Assembly (NCBI RefSeq): GCF_033807715.1 | Contig: NC_084597.1 | Coordinates: 10,292,843-10,356,842, forward strand | DNA length: 64,000 bases | Direction of reading: 5' to 3' | Origin: Cololabis saira | Taxonomy: Eukaryota > Chordata > Actinopteri > Beloniformes > Belonidae | Shown: positions 57,401 through 64,000 of the stretch, in pieces | How the letters are laid out: every line of letters starts with the position of its first letter | Position numbering within the stretch: position 1 is the stretch's first letter | The notes under the pieces: generated by a model | Databases searched by the model: none | What the model saw: the letters and a program-made list of their open reading frames with translations, nothing else | What the model was told of the DNA's origin: nothing | Position numbers and translations under genes: made by a program

Positions 57401-60400
57401 GCGCGCAGGCCAATCCACCACAAACCAGTCTTTCCTGTCAGCGTCACTGTGAAATGTGACTGTTCATAACTGCCGTGACGCACAGAAAAAGTCTATTAGA
57501 AAACCTGCATAGATCTGATGTAGTTAAAAATGCATTTTGGTGTTTCACATTCCAGGTACAAATTTAAGACACAGTGTACAGTGTTTTATACTTATGAAAG
57601 GCTTCCTCTCTGCGAGAAGGAGGAAGAGGAGGCTCCTTCTATGGCTCTTTTTAAATCTCATCTTAAAACTCATTTATATTCACCAGCATTTAATTCACCA
57701 TGATTGTTTTATTTGACGTATGTGTTTTAAATCACATCTTAAAGGGGACCTACTATGGCATCTAATACCTATTTTAAACAGGTCTTGAATGTCTTAAAAA
57801 CAAGCTTTTGATTGTTTTTGCTAAATAAATTAGAATGTCAGCCTTTGAGCCATGTCTTTATCTTCCGATTCTTTAACCTCATTATCTATGCGGGATTCTG
57901 AGTGGGCGGGGCTATGATAATGAGGCTCTGTGCTGATTGGCTGCCTGAATGACACGATACACCGCTACGAAAAAATGGCGGAAGCTCCGGCCGGCGGAGT
58001 TAAGGCTGAAATATGGTTCTGCGTCAAAACGACGCCGTGCCTACGGCGGGTGGTTTGGGTCGACGCAGACCACACGCCGTCACCTGCGCCGTCACTGACG
58101 TGCACCTCCCGAAAATTGTAACTACGCGTCGAGGGGACGCAGACCACACGCAGACAGAGAGGACTGTGATCGGTTCGCTTGGAAGCAACGCATTTCCGGT
58201 TTCCGGTTTGAAGCAGTAGTGAACTTTCAGGGCTCTTTTCTTCGTTTATATGTGATTTTTTTTTGTTTTGGTTTTTTGCACAATAGTTGTCCATATCTTT
58301 GATTTAAGGCTGAAATATGCTTCTGCGTCACACCAACGCAGAGCACACGCCGCAGCCGTGACGGTGTCGTGAACTCTTCGGACTTCTCCGTCTCTCCGTT
58401 TCGTCACGGTGCAGTACCCCCCGCGGCCGCTAGTTAGCGATCTTTTTCTGAATGGTTTATCCGACTTTTTCCGGTCACAGTAAATCAAAGAGATAAGAAC
58501 AACTATTGTGCAAAAAACAAAAACAAAAAAAAAAAATCACACATAAACGAAGAAAAGAGCCCTGGAAGTTCACTACTGATTCAAACCTCTCGGTCTGCGT
58601 GTGGTCCGCGTCTCCTCGACGCGTAGTTACAATTTTCGGGAGGTGCACGTCAGTGACGGCGTGTGCTCTGCGTCGATCCAAACCACACGCCGTAGGCACG
58701 GCGCCATTTTGACGCAGAAGCATAATTAAGCCTTTACTGTGACCGGAAAAAGTCGGATAAACGATTCAGAAAAAGATCGCTAACTAGCGGCCGCGGGGGG
58801 TACTGCACCGCGGAGAAATGGAGTGACGGAGATGTGCGAAGGGTTCACGACGGCGTCATGGCTGCGGCGTGTGCTCTGCGTTGGTGTGACGCAGAACCTT
58901 AATTCAGCCTTTAGTTGTCAGCGTGGTTTCACGCATCAGAGGCCAACCTATGTAAATCGCTTCTGTCGTTACTTAACGACGGGAGCAGAATCTGAATGGC
59001 TCTTAGAAGCCACATCAGACTGGAAGGATCATCTGGGCGGCTGTACAGACACTGCAGAATTTGGTTGCTTTTGGTTGAATTTGGTTGCTTTCCTCCTACT
59101 CCTACCACTTTATACATGTTAAAGCAAGAAAAAACCTGTTTTTCATAATAGGTCTCCTTTAAAACTCATTTTTATTCACTAGCATTTAATTCACCATGAT
59201 TGTTTTATTTTACTTGTGTTTTATGTTTTACGTTGTCCTGGTTTGTTTTTATTTTTCCTTTCACTTGTCCAGCACTTTGGTCAGCTGTGGTTGTTTTAAA
59301 AGTGCTTTATAAATCTTGTACTTCACATGAACACCTCTGCTCTGAAGACCTCCACCGTCGTCCAACTCACATGTCTCCGATGTGCAACAAGAAGCCGTCT
59401 TTCTCGTGACAGAAGGCTTTAGCATCAGACCAGGTCCTGGCCGTCTCTTCCATCCAGTAGCAGGAGTATCCATATGCATCCCAACCCTGAAACAGGACAA
59501 TAGTGCAGTAACCTTTCCTTACAGAGCATCTTAACTTAAGTTAGAACTTTAAAAGCCAACAGGGAAAAAGCAATGCCGTCGTCCTACCTGAGGACATCCG
59601 TACACAGTAGGTTTGACAGACGGCACCGGGTAATGTGCCTTGGACATTTTGCATATGTAAGTATTGAGTTCTGTGCAGGACACGTCATTCCATCGGCCGG
59701 TCTGAAAGAGAAGTAAAAGTACAAGAATTAGCTGCTTAAAAATAATCTGTCATTTACTTCCGGAGGATATGATGGAGAGAGATCTGGCTTCTCTACTGAG
59801 AATTCTGCTTTTAGTCGCCAAAAAAATGATAACAGTCAACTGGCTGAAACCAGATTCCCCAAGCATGACACACTGGAGAGAGAGGATAAGACATGTGTAT
59901 GTGATGGAGAAAATTACAGCAAGATTAAGGCTAAAAACTAACCAGTTCAGTGACCGCTGGGCGCTAGTAACAGAAGCATTGACAAAGGTATGAACACCTC
60001 CTGTTAGCCTTTTGTTTTTATTTTTCTCTCTCGACTTTTATTTTATTATTTTACTTTTTGGTTTATTATTTTTTATTTCTTTTCATGTCTTTTATTTCAT
60101 TGTACACGATTGCAACTGTTCTGTTAGTACGGTATCTGTTAATATTGATAAAGAGTGTAAATGTGTATTAATCTGTTTGTGTTCAACAAAAAAATAAGTT
60201 AAAAAAAAATCCGTCATTGTACAAATTAAGATGCAATCTTCTCAATATAAGAATCACAAAGGACTTATTAACTAGGGGTGGGATGATACGGGTAACTCAC
60301 GATTCAATACTGTGGCGATATGTGGCCCACGATAACGATAATATCATGATACACGATATCTACGATATTCGATATATTTTAAGAAATTTCATCAATGATA

Positions 60401-63400
60401 TATCACGATATATGTGACTGAAAAAGAAAACATACCCATAAAAAGGAAAACGTCTGTAGTTATGCATTTATTCAATGCCAAAACTTCATACAATGTACAA
60501 AGAAAGTGCATTTGTATATTAGCCTCACTGCCTCCTAGGCTTGTAAATGTAAACACTGAACAGCTGGACAAATTAAAGTGCATGAACAATAGTGCGGTGA
60601 CAACCGCGTAAATCAATTATGTATGTTTGCCTTCAGTTTATCGATTATTTATTGCGACAGAGAGCGCAACAATATATATTGCAATATCGAATTTTTTCCC
60701 CACCACTATTATTAACACAAACACGTTTTCCCACATTTGCCTGTTATTGAACTATCAAGTTCATATTACACATGAACATCTTGTTCAACTCAAGTTTTTA
60801 CTGTCGTCCGATAAAAGCTGCTTTCTAATTGTTTTTATTGTCCTGAGCCTTATATTTTTCCCTGTTTCCCTGCTTTAAAGATGAGATCGTGAACGGTTTT
60901 CACCTGGTGTAACATCTCCACGCAGTCTTCATTGAACCCGTCGTGGTTGTTGGGTTCCCCTGGAGCCCAGTAGGTGAAGGTTACCATGTGTTCATCCGTC
61001 CACGCAAACATACCGGGGACTGCAAGGTCGTTCAGACCAGTCCACACATCACTGGTGGCTGAAAGAAAAACATGTTTACTACTGGAAATGTTTAGTTTTG
61101 CTCATAAATATATTAAACTCATGCACTCACATAATCTCCAGCTCCCATAACAGTTTTATGGGAGGGTTTAACGGTTCAAAAATGTCCTAAGCTTTTACTT
61201 GTATCTCTAAACCTTCTACTTTTCTATATCCATACCCATATACAAGTAGCTTTCCACCCAGGTCTGCTCGGTCATTGACAGGATGGACACCAGATCAGCC
61301 CCTTGATTCCTGCATTCTCTCCTGGCTTCGTGCCACGTCTTTTTGTCTCCAGAAGGTTTGTAGCAGAACTCTCCAAACTCGTACCAGTCAGGTCCTGAGC
61401 ATCTCAGCTCTGTGCAAGAGACAAAGAAAGGTGATTCAGAATCATTAAAAGGAAAAATAAGACATATTTAAAGGGTGATAAATGCATCATAACTCACCCC
61501 CATCAGCAAAAGTGTAAGACACTGAATAGTCTCCATTATATCTGTGGAAGTTGCATCATTCAATTAGTTACTCTGGGCTGTAACTCTATATGGGAAATAT
61601 AAATTAGGATATAAAACCCATCTACACACTGTCTTGAGGTGATGCCATTCCTGGTGGAGCCGGCATAAAAGTCCTGTCCGTCAGCTTTCAACAAAGTGCA
61701 CTCTCCTCCGATCTCATTCAGAATCACTCCAGCATGGATGGCTGCTGCACAGATGTTTGAGTCCTGGTAAAAAAATATAAAAAATAAATGCAGGGAGAGG
61801 TGGTGCTCTACATGCATACTATGATTTTATCACACATCTCAATACTGCATGACAGTTTGGGCTCAAGCAGCTCCCACGGCCACCAAACACATCTGTTCTC
61901 TATATAATCAAACTCTAAAAATAATGGATAGAAAACCAGTCAGGTACCACCACTGCCACATCCTAGGGCTGGGCGATATGGACCAAAAGTCATATCTCGA
62001 TATTTTCTAGCTGAATGGCGATACTCGATATATATCGATATTTTTTCTGTGACATAATTGGGGTTTCCCCCAAAGCATTATAGCATAGCATCTCTGTTAG
62101 CTTCATCTTTTTCTGAGGCAAACCCTTAAAAAAACAGTCAGTTTTAATACAATGCCTCGTGCCAAATGTCACACAGGTTCCTTTATTAACAGAGGTCTGC
62201 ACAATATCAAAATGTATAAAACAAATGAAATAAAAATAAACTGCATATATAGAATAAAAATGCTTCTTGAATAAAATAAAACAAATATCCCTTTCCTGCA
62301 TAACAATTAAATTAAAATACCCCGTGCAATTAATACAATGTAGACAGTAACAGGCAGACTTTTCCACTGAGGTTGACAGTTGTGCAAATAACAAAACATT
62401 TGTGCAAATCTCAAATAAAACATTCAAGTCAATTTGTCAAAAAATAAGCTACCGTATATCAAAATCATAAAAAAAAAAAAATTAATAATCGATATAAACG
62501 ATATTGTCTCGTACCATATCACGTTTGAAAATATATCAATATATATTAAAATCTCGATATATCGCCCAGCCCTACCACATCCTCAAAAAATATAACTTAC
62601 TGAGCTTTGAAAGCTTTAGTGATTTATGTTTTCTTAAATTAATTGTGTATAAACAACTTAGCACCTGCGCCACTTTGTCGATTTGTTGAGAGACAAAACA
62701 GCAATAGAGTCACCAGAACCTCCTCAAACCACAATTGCAAAATCCCGTTCTGCAGGACAACTTTGGGACAGTCAGTCTTCTCCTATAAGAGCTGTAAACT
62801 CTGGAACTCACTGCCATCAGAAATTAAATCCATCTCAGAGTTTAACATGTTCATCACCAAAACTAAAACCTGGTTAAAGAAAGATCAAATCTGTACTCAT
62901 CTGTAAATAGTGCGTATATTTGTGTGGTTGCGTGAGTGACGGAAGGTTTTATATCATGTAAATGCAATATTGCATTATGGTATTATTGAATTGTATGGTC
63001 TTTTTAATAGATGTATATGAATTTTATATTGTACTGCAATGTTGTGAAAGAGCCCAACTGGGGACTGGAGTTGTGGATTAGCACTAGCTATAAATTCTAA
63101 ATGCATCACATCAGCTGCAAGCTTGTATCCATGTTTGACTGCATTGTCCCTATCAAATAAATAAATACAATTAAAAAAAAAAATACAAAAAGGATTGGAT
63201 CCTATATTTGACTAATGTAGAATAGGGCTGGGCGATATGGACCAAAAGTCATATCTCGATATTTTCTAGCTAAATGGCGATACTCGATATAAATCGATAT
63301 TTTTTCTGTACCATAATTGGAGTTTCCCCCAAAGCATTATAGCATAGCATCTCTGTTAGCTTCATTTTTTTCTGAGGCAAACCCTTAAAAAAACAGTAAG

Positions 63401-63952
63401 TTTTAATACAAAGCCTCGTGCCAAATGTCACACAGGTTCCTTTATTAACCAAGGTCTGCACAATATCAAAATGTATAAAACAAATGAAATAAAAATAAAC
63501 TGCCTGCATATATACAATAAAAATGCTTCTTGAATAAAATAAAACAAATATCCCTTCCTGCATAACAATTAAATTAAAATACACTGTGCAATTAATACAA
63601 TGTAGACAGTAACAGGCAGACTTTTCCACTGAGGTTGACAGTTGTGCAAATAACAAAACATTTGTGAAATCTCAAATAAAACATTCAAGTCAATTTGTCA
63701 CAAAATAAGCTATATCAAAATCATAAAAAATCATTAAAAAAAAAACGATATAAACGATATTGTCTCGTACCATATCGCGTTTGAAAATATATCGATATAT
63801 ATTAAAATCTCGATATATCGCCCAGCCCTAATGTAGAAGACTAATTCTCTCAGTGATGCTGATAGGGACATCAATTTTTACGTACCCCACGATACACTGT
63901 TGTGCCGTACACTGTGTAGTCAGAGTGAGCGCAGCGTGCTGGACAATGAACC
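43974..63952 (-). CDS. LCCL-domain, seven-CTLD transmembrane lectin receptor (mannose-receptor-like), 5' partial
   Basis: Probably a cell-surface endocytic or recognition receptor for glycans. Exons, 5' to 3' on the minus strand: 63952-63886, 61763-61630, 61541-61498, 61409-61236, 61058-60904, 59701-59588, 59486-59371, 57469-57315, 56990-56785, 56708-56531, 54870-54646, 54548-54379, 54287-54223, 51290-51190, 51081-50962, 50293-50156, 49185-49034, 48962-48863, 48378-48143, 46935-46752, 46111-45863, 45745-45563, 45270-45214, 44245-44097 and 44018-43974. Every junction keeps phase and no stop occurs until TAA at 43974, giving about 1,171 residues. Domains are LCCL, seven CTLDs with Pro-rich linkers, a transmembrane helix and a ~36-residue tail. 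The tandem CTLDs resemble mannose receptors (MRC1/MRC2/LY75/PLA2R1), but those begin with a cysteine-rich and an FNII domain. More 5' exons lie beyond the window. Confidence 0.85.
44255..44515 (+). mobile_element. LINE 3' end
   Basis: Short 5'-truncated copy ending GGCAGCAACTAATGGGGATC and TGAAATAAATAAATAAAATC. It starts close to the transmembrane exon acceptor. Related to the inverted copy at 37925. Confidence 0.55.
44516..45213. other. Receptor intron, nothing recognised
   Basis: AT-rich intron sequence with a short old hAT-like fragment near 44885-44940. No gene. Confidence 0.35.
45375..45470. repeat. AT/GT microsatellite
   Basis: Two AT runs (about 45378-45410 and 45436-45468) with interspersed GTAT. 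Located in the intron between the last CTLD and the stalk exon. Confidence 0.9.
45563..46111 (-). CDS. Receptor CTLD7
   Basis: Exons 46111-45863 ([47 protein letters not shown]) and 45745-45563 ([41 protein letters not shown]). EPN and WND kept. This CTLD is membrane-proximal. Confidence 0.85.
46199..46738. mobile_element. hAT MITE (CAGGGGTTGGCAAC family), 8-bp target duplication
   Basis: ATCTAAAT is present at 46191-46198 and 46739-46746. Left end CAGGGGTTGGCAAC, right end GTTGACGACCCCTG. The middle is full of GTCGAAATGTTGAGAAAAAA-type repeats. Inverted relative to the copy at 49270-49856. Confidence 0.9.
46752..48378 (-). CDS. Receptor CTLD6
   Basis: Exons 48378-48143 ([47 protein letters not shown]) and 46935-46752 ([33 protein letters not shown]). 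The first motif is EPS rather than EPN. WND kept. A LINE 3' end and a 450-bp L2-like fragment lie in the intron. Confidence 0.85.
46936..47369. other. Receptor intron, no gene
   Basis: AT-rich intron sequence between CTLD6 exons. Nothing recognised before the LINE fragment. Confidence 0.35.
47370..47845 (+). pseudogene. L2-like LINE 3' fragment
   Basis: Resembles the C-terminal LINE region with breaks: [17 protein letters not shown] near 47375, a FKALNALAP block near 47500, then a 3' UTR ending GTGTTATATAAATAAAGTAC. Sense to the plus strand, antisense to the receptor. Confidence 0.65.
48025..48130 (-). mobile_element. Short LINE/SINE 3' end
   Basis: On the minus strand it ends CCCAATGGGATTAATAAAGT, the common 3' end type of fish LINE/SINE pairs. 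It lies within 15 bases of a receptor splice donor. Confidence 0.5.
48420..48850 (-). mobile_element. LINE 3' end, AT-rich
   Basis: Begins with ATTTATTCTTTATTTCATTC (the inverse of a LINE tail), followed by a sequence with repeated AAATAAA. A GTTGTTCCATAAACTGATTCC-like block near 48770 recurs in other fish LINEs. No gene. Confidence 0.4.
48863..51000 (-). CDS. Receptor CTLD5
   Basis: Starts in exon 51081-50962 (CPAG), then 50293-50156 ([14 protein letters not shown]), 49185-49034 ([31 protein letters not shown]) and 48962-48863 ([24 protein letters not shown]). EPN and WND kept. The acceptor before ACTTTGTG (49185) keeps phase. Confidence 0.85.
49270..49856. mobile_element. hAT MITE, second copy in inverse orientation, 8-bp target duplication
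   Basis: TATATTAC at 49262-49269 and 49857-49864. Left end CAGGGATCAGCAACCCGCGG, right end GGTTGCCGACCCTTG. Same internal family as 46199-46738 but inverted. Confidence 0.9.
50560..50860. repeat. LINE/SINE tail and a 9-bp minisatellite
   Basis: 50560-50700 has the inverse of a common tail (AAAGTCATCTTTATTGTCAA). 50813-50850 has about four GGGAGAACG units. Confidence 0.55.
50990..54548 (-). CDS. Receptor CTLD4
   Basis: Exons 54548-54379 ([34 protein letters not shown]), 54287-54223 ([15 protein letters not shown]), 51290-51190 ([17 protein letters not shown]) and 51081-50962 (GGWNDANC). EPN and WND kept. The donor of the 65-nt exon is taken as GTACAT at 54222, the only canonical site that keeps phase. 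Confidence 0.8.
51635..51950. mobile_element. Fold-back MITE in receptor intron
   Basis: Inverted arms: ACAATTTTCACCTGTTTCAA with AAATCTGCCAGTGG on the left, and CCACTGGCAGATTTTTCTAC with TTGAAACAGGTGAAAATTGT on the right, separated by a short loop near 51820. Ends not precisely determined. Confidence 0.65.
52000..52290. other. Old SINE-like sequence, no gene
   Basis: Contains GGGGGGATGCCATCCCCCCT, a short hairpin at 52060-52085, and a CAAGCAGCCCATGTACTG block seen in fish SINE-like repeats. No gene. Confidence 0.35.
52300..54130 (+). pseudogene. L1/Tx1-like LINE 3' half, split by a TA-target element
   Basis: Plus-strand ORF2 C-terminal region: [15 protein letters not shown], then [46 protein letters not shown] (zinc-like cysteines), [31 protein letters not shown] and [10 protein letters not shown]. 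It ends in an A-rich tail at 54118-54130. Stops near 52712 and 53066. The 3' UTR is interrupted by 53519-54059. Confidence 0.75.
53519..54059. mobile_element. TA-target MITE (CCGTATTTTCTGGACTATAA ends)
   Basis: TA at 53517-53518 and 54060-54061. The ends CCGTATTTTCTGGACTATAA and CTTATAGTCCAGAAAATACGG are inverse repeats, and internal GCGGCTTATATA units are repeated. A TA duplication suggests Tc1/mariner/pogo. No transposase. Confidence 0.85.
54690..56839 (-). CDS. Receptor CTLD3
   Basis: Starts in exon 56990-56785 ([17 protein letters not shown]), then exon 56708-56531 ([27 protein letters not shown]) and exon 54870-54646 ([33 protein letters not shown]). EPN and WND are both present. A linker rich in Pro (PPVPPPPVP) follows. 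The hAT MITE stack at 54894-56477 fills the last intron. Confidence 0.85.
55120..56085. mobile_element. TTAA-target element inside the hAT MITE
   Basis: TTAA at 55116-55119 and 56086-56089. Ends AGGGATTGTGACAT and ATGTCACAATACCT, imperfect inverse repeats. The parent hAT sequence is intact once this is removed (compare 62180-62190). TTAA targets are used by piggyBac and Kolobok. The AGG start leans toward Kolobok, but there is no transposase, so it is unassigned. A 171-residue minus frame inside is not supported as a gene. Confidence 0.85.
55361..55491. mobile_element. Harbinger-like palindromic MITE, best copy
   Basis: Starts AGGCTGATTTATGGTTCCGC and ends GGAACCATGAATCAGGCT, with TAA on both sides (55358-55360, 55492-55494). 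The arms of about 50 bases meet around ACGCGGCGACGCGCACC. Third level of nesting. Confidence 0.8.
56840..59486 (-). CDS. Receptor CTLD2, with QPD motif
   Basis: Exons 59486-59371, 57469-57315 and most of 56990-56785. [19 protein letters not shown] opens it, LWWIGLRAH follows. The long-loop motif is DRDQPDNGEGTC, so QPD stands in place of EPN, and the second site is WDDQRC in place of WND. QPD usually marks galactose-type binding. The acceptor at 57469 (GGCAG/TTATGAAC) was chosen because it alone keeps phase. Confidence 0.8.
57590..57742 (+). pseudogene. L2-like LINE C-terminal fragment (left part)
   Basis: Short LINE 3' end with [21 protein letters not shown] coding in the plus strand. A parallel copy of the same sequence follows the TTAA element at 59163, so the sequence is present twice around it. 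Confidence 0.5.
58003..58910. mobile_element. Harbinger-like MITE, outer copy of a self-nested pair
   Basis: TTA on both sides (58000-58002 and 58911-58913). Left end AGGCTGAAATATGG, right end AATTCAGCCT. Outer sequence is 58003-58303 plus 58737-58910, about 475 bases, and is interrupted by an inverted copy of itself. Confidence 0.8.
58307..58733. mobile_element. Harbinger-like MITE, inner inverted copy
   Basis: TTA at 58304-58306 and 58734-58736. Left end AGGCTGAAATATGCTTCTGC and right end GCAGAAGCATAATTAAGCCT. Its reverse complement aligns across the whole outer element (58487-58733 with 58003-58303, and 58307-58480 with 58737-58910). Confidence 0.85.
59163..59320 (+). mobile_element. LINE 3' end (right part)
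   Basis: Continues a LINE tail with ACTCATTTTTATTCACTAGC and ends GTGCTTTATAAATCTTGTA. See the parallel left copy at 57660. Confidence 0.55.
59588..61409 (-). CDS. Receptor CTLD1
   Basis: Exons 61409-61236, 61058-60904 and 59701-59588. [15 protein letters not shown] opens the domain. WTGLND replaces the usual [23 protein letters not shown] carries EPN and GRWNDVSC carries WND, so the full calcium and mannose-type signature is kept. The linker ends [12 protein letters not shown]. Confidence 0.85.
59758..60210 (+). pseudogene. L1/Tx1-like LINE 3' terminal fragment
   Basis: Encodes [40 protein letters not shown] and KTNQFSDRW, the last part of an L1-clade ORF2, then a T-rich UTR and an A-rich end near 60205. 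It lies in the receptor intron within CTLD1. Confidence 0.7.
60273..60708. mobile_element. hAT MITE (TAGGGGTGGGATGATAC ends), 8-bp target duplication
   Basis: TTATTAAC at 60265-60272 and 60709-60716. Left end TAGGGGTGGGATGATAC, right end TTTTTTCCCCACCACTA. Rich in ATATCGATA-like motifs, like the TAGGGCTGGGCGATA family, but a separate family. Confidence 0.8.
61498..63952 (-). CDS. Receptor exons 1-3: LCCL domain
   Basis: Exons 63952-63886, 61763-61630 and 61541-61498 encode [20 protein letters not shown], then [20 protein letters not shown], then [20 protein letters not shown]. This is the LCCL signature: CPxxC, VYGT, SxIC-AAIHAG and NGIxS. LCCL modules are known in Limulus factor C, cochlin and CRISPLD proteins. 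Two hAT MITEs and a LINE tail separate the first two exons. Confidence 0.85.
61964..62574. mobile_element. hAT MITE (TAGGGCTGGGCGATA family), copy 2
   Basis: CCACATCC at 61956-61963 and 62575-62582. Ends TAGGGCTGGGCGATA and TATCGCCCAGCCCTA. Uninterrupted, 611 bases. Minus-strand open frame is non-coding. Confidence 0.95.
62585..63190 (+). pseudogene. LINE 3' fragment in the first visible receptor intron
   Basis: Encodes [20 protein letters not shown] and [19 protein letters not shown], with a [15 protein letters not shown] end, the C-terminal region of a LINE ORF2. It ends in AAATAAATAAATACAATT plus A-rich tail. 5' truncated. Confidence 0.7.
63223..63830. mobile_element. hAT MITE (TAGGGCTGGGCGATA family), copy 3
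   Basis: ATGTAGAA at 63215-63222 and 63831-63838. Same ends and body as copy 2, in the same orientation, about 650 bases away. Confidence 0.95.
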
Positions 63953-64000
63953 CTGAAACACAGCAGCATCACAGGTTGTTCCTCATTGGGTCTATGACAC

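Larger units (their letters stand above)
57743..59158. mobile_element. TTAA-target element 2 with nested Harbinger-like MITEs
   Basis: TTAA at 57739-57742 and 59159-59162. Ends AGGGGACCTACTATG and CATAATAGGTCTCCT. No transposase. Contains the self-nested MITE pair at 58003-58910. Confidence 0.8.

Noticed and set aside
61990..63656. Frames of 128-145 residues on the minus strand (also 56105-56329)
   Set aside because: They occur in all copies of the TAGGGCTGGGCGATA hAT MITE and match no transposase. Chance frames in a repeated AT-rich body.

Overview
The window looks like a teleost fish chromosome segment. The evidence is large spliced genes with GT-AG introns, dense fish-type mobile DNA (an L2-like LINE with an esterase ORF1, a Penelope-like element with a GIY-YIG nuclease, a Crypton-type tyrosine recombinase, BEL/Pao, L1/Tx1-like LINE ends, many hAT, TTAA-target and Harbinger-like MITEs) and long CA, CATA, GAAA and AT microsatellites. 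There is no sign of operons, rRNA, tRNA or CRISPR. Most long open frames are transposon remnants or frames opened by tandem repeats.

Layout. 0.2-7.15 kb holds a minus-strand L2-like LINE (ORF1 coiled coil plus SGNH esterase, then endonuclease and reverse transcriptase). It is split by a 1.6 kb fold-back element and by a hAT element that carries a pogo transposase relic. 9.9-23.7 kb is the 3' part of an AF4/FMR2 (AFF) family gene on the plus strand. One of its introns contains a LINE, a Penelope element and a Crypton split by a hAT copy. Its largest exon carries a 39-bp in-frame minisatellite. 26.0-28.2 kb is the 3' end of a BEL/Pao retrotransposon with its LTR. 28.25-29.17 kb holds two exons of an unrecognised gene. 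29.5-30.95 kb is a broken DRC3 (LRRC48) copy, interrupted by a LINE tail. 33.9-41.4 kb is a complete six-exon FBXO39 gene. Its intron 1 contains a second copy of its own last exon and 3' UTR, embedded in a dispersed repeat. 42.3-43.7 kb is a probable solo LTR of the BEL/Pao family.

44.0-64.0 kb is a minus-strand gene of at least 25 exons, open at its 5' end. The spliced frame has no stop from first to last exon (about 1,171 residues). It encodes an LCCL domain, seven C-type lectin domains, one transmembrane helix and a short tail ending with an FSNPNF motif. Resemblance to the mannose receptor family is clear in the CTLD array. An LCCL module where that family has cysteine-rich and fibronectin II domains is not an architecture I know, and six of seven CTLDs keep an EPN-type calcium and sugar signature plus WND. 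I regard it as the most interesting object here.

The introns of this receptor are a transposon archive. Three copies of one hAT MITE have clean 8-bp target duplications, and one contains a TTAA element that contains a Harbinger-like palindrome. Another TTAA element contains a Harbinger-like MITE that inserted into its own family member. All splice-site calls were made by eye from GT/AG signals plus codon-phase agreement. TE superfamily calls rest on terminal repeats and target-site duplications read directly.
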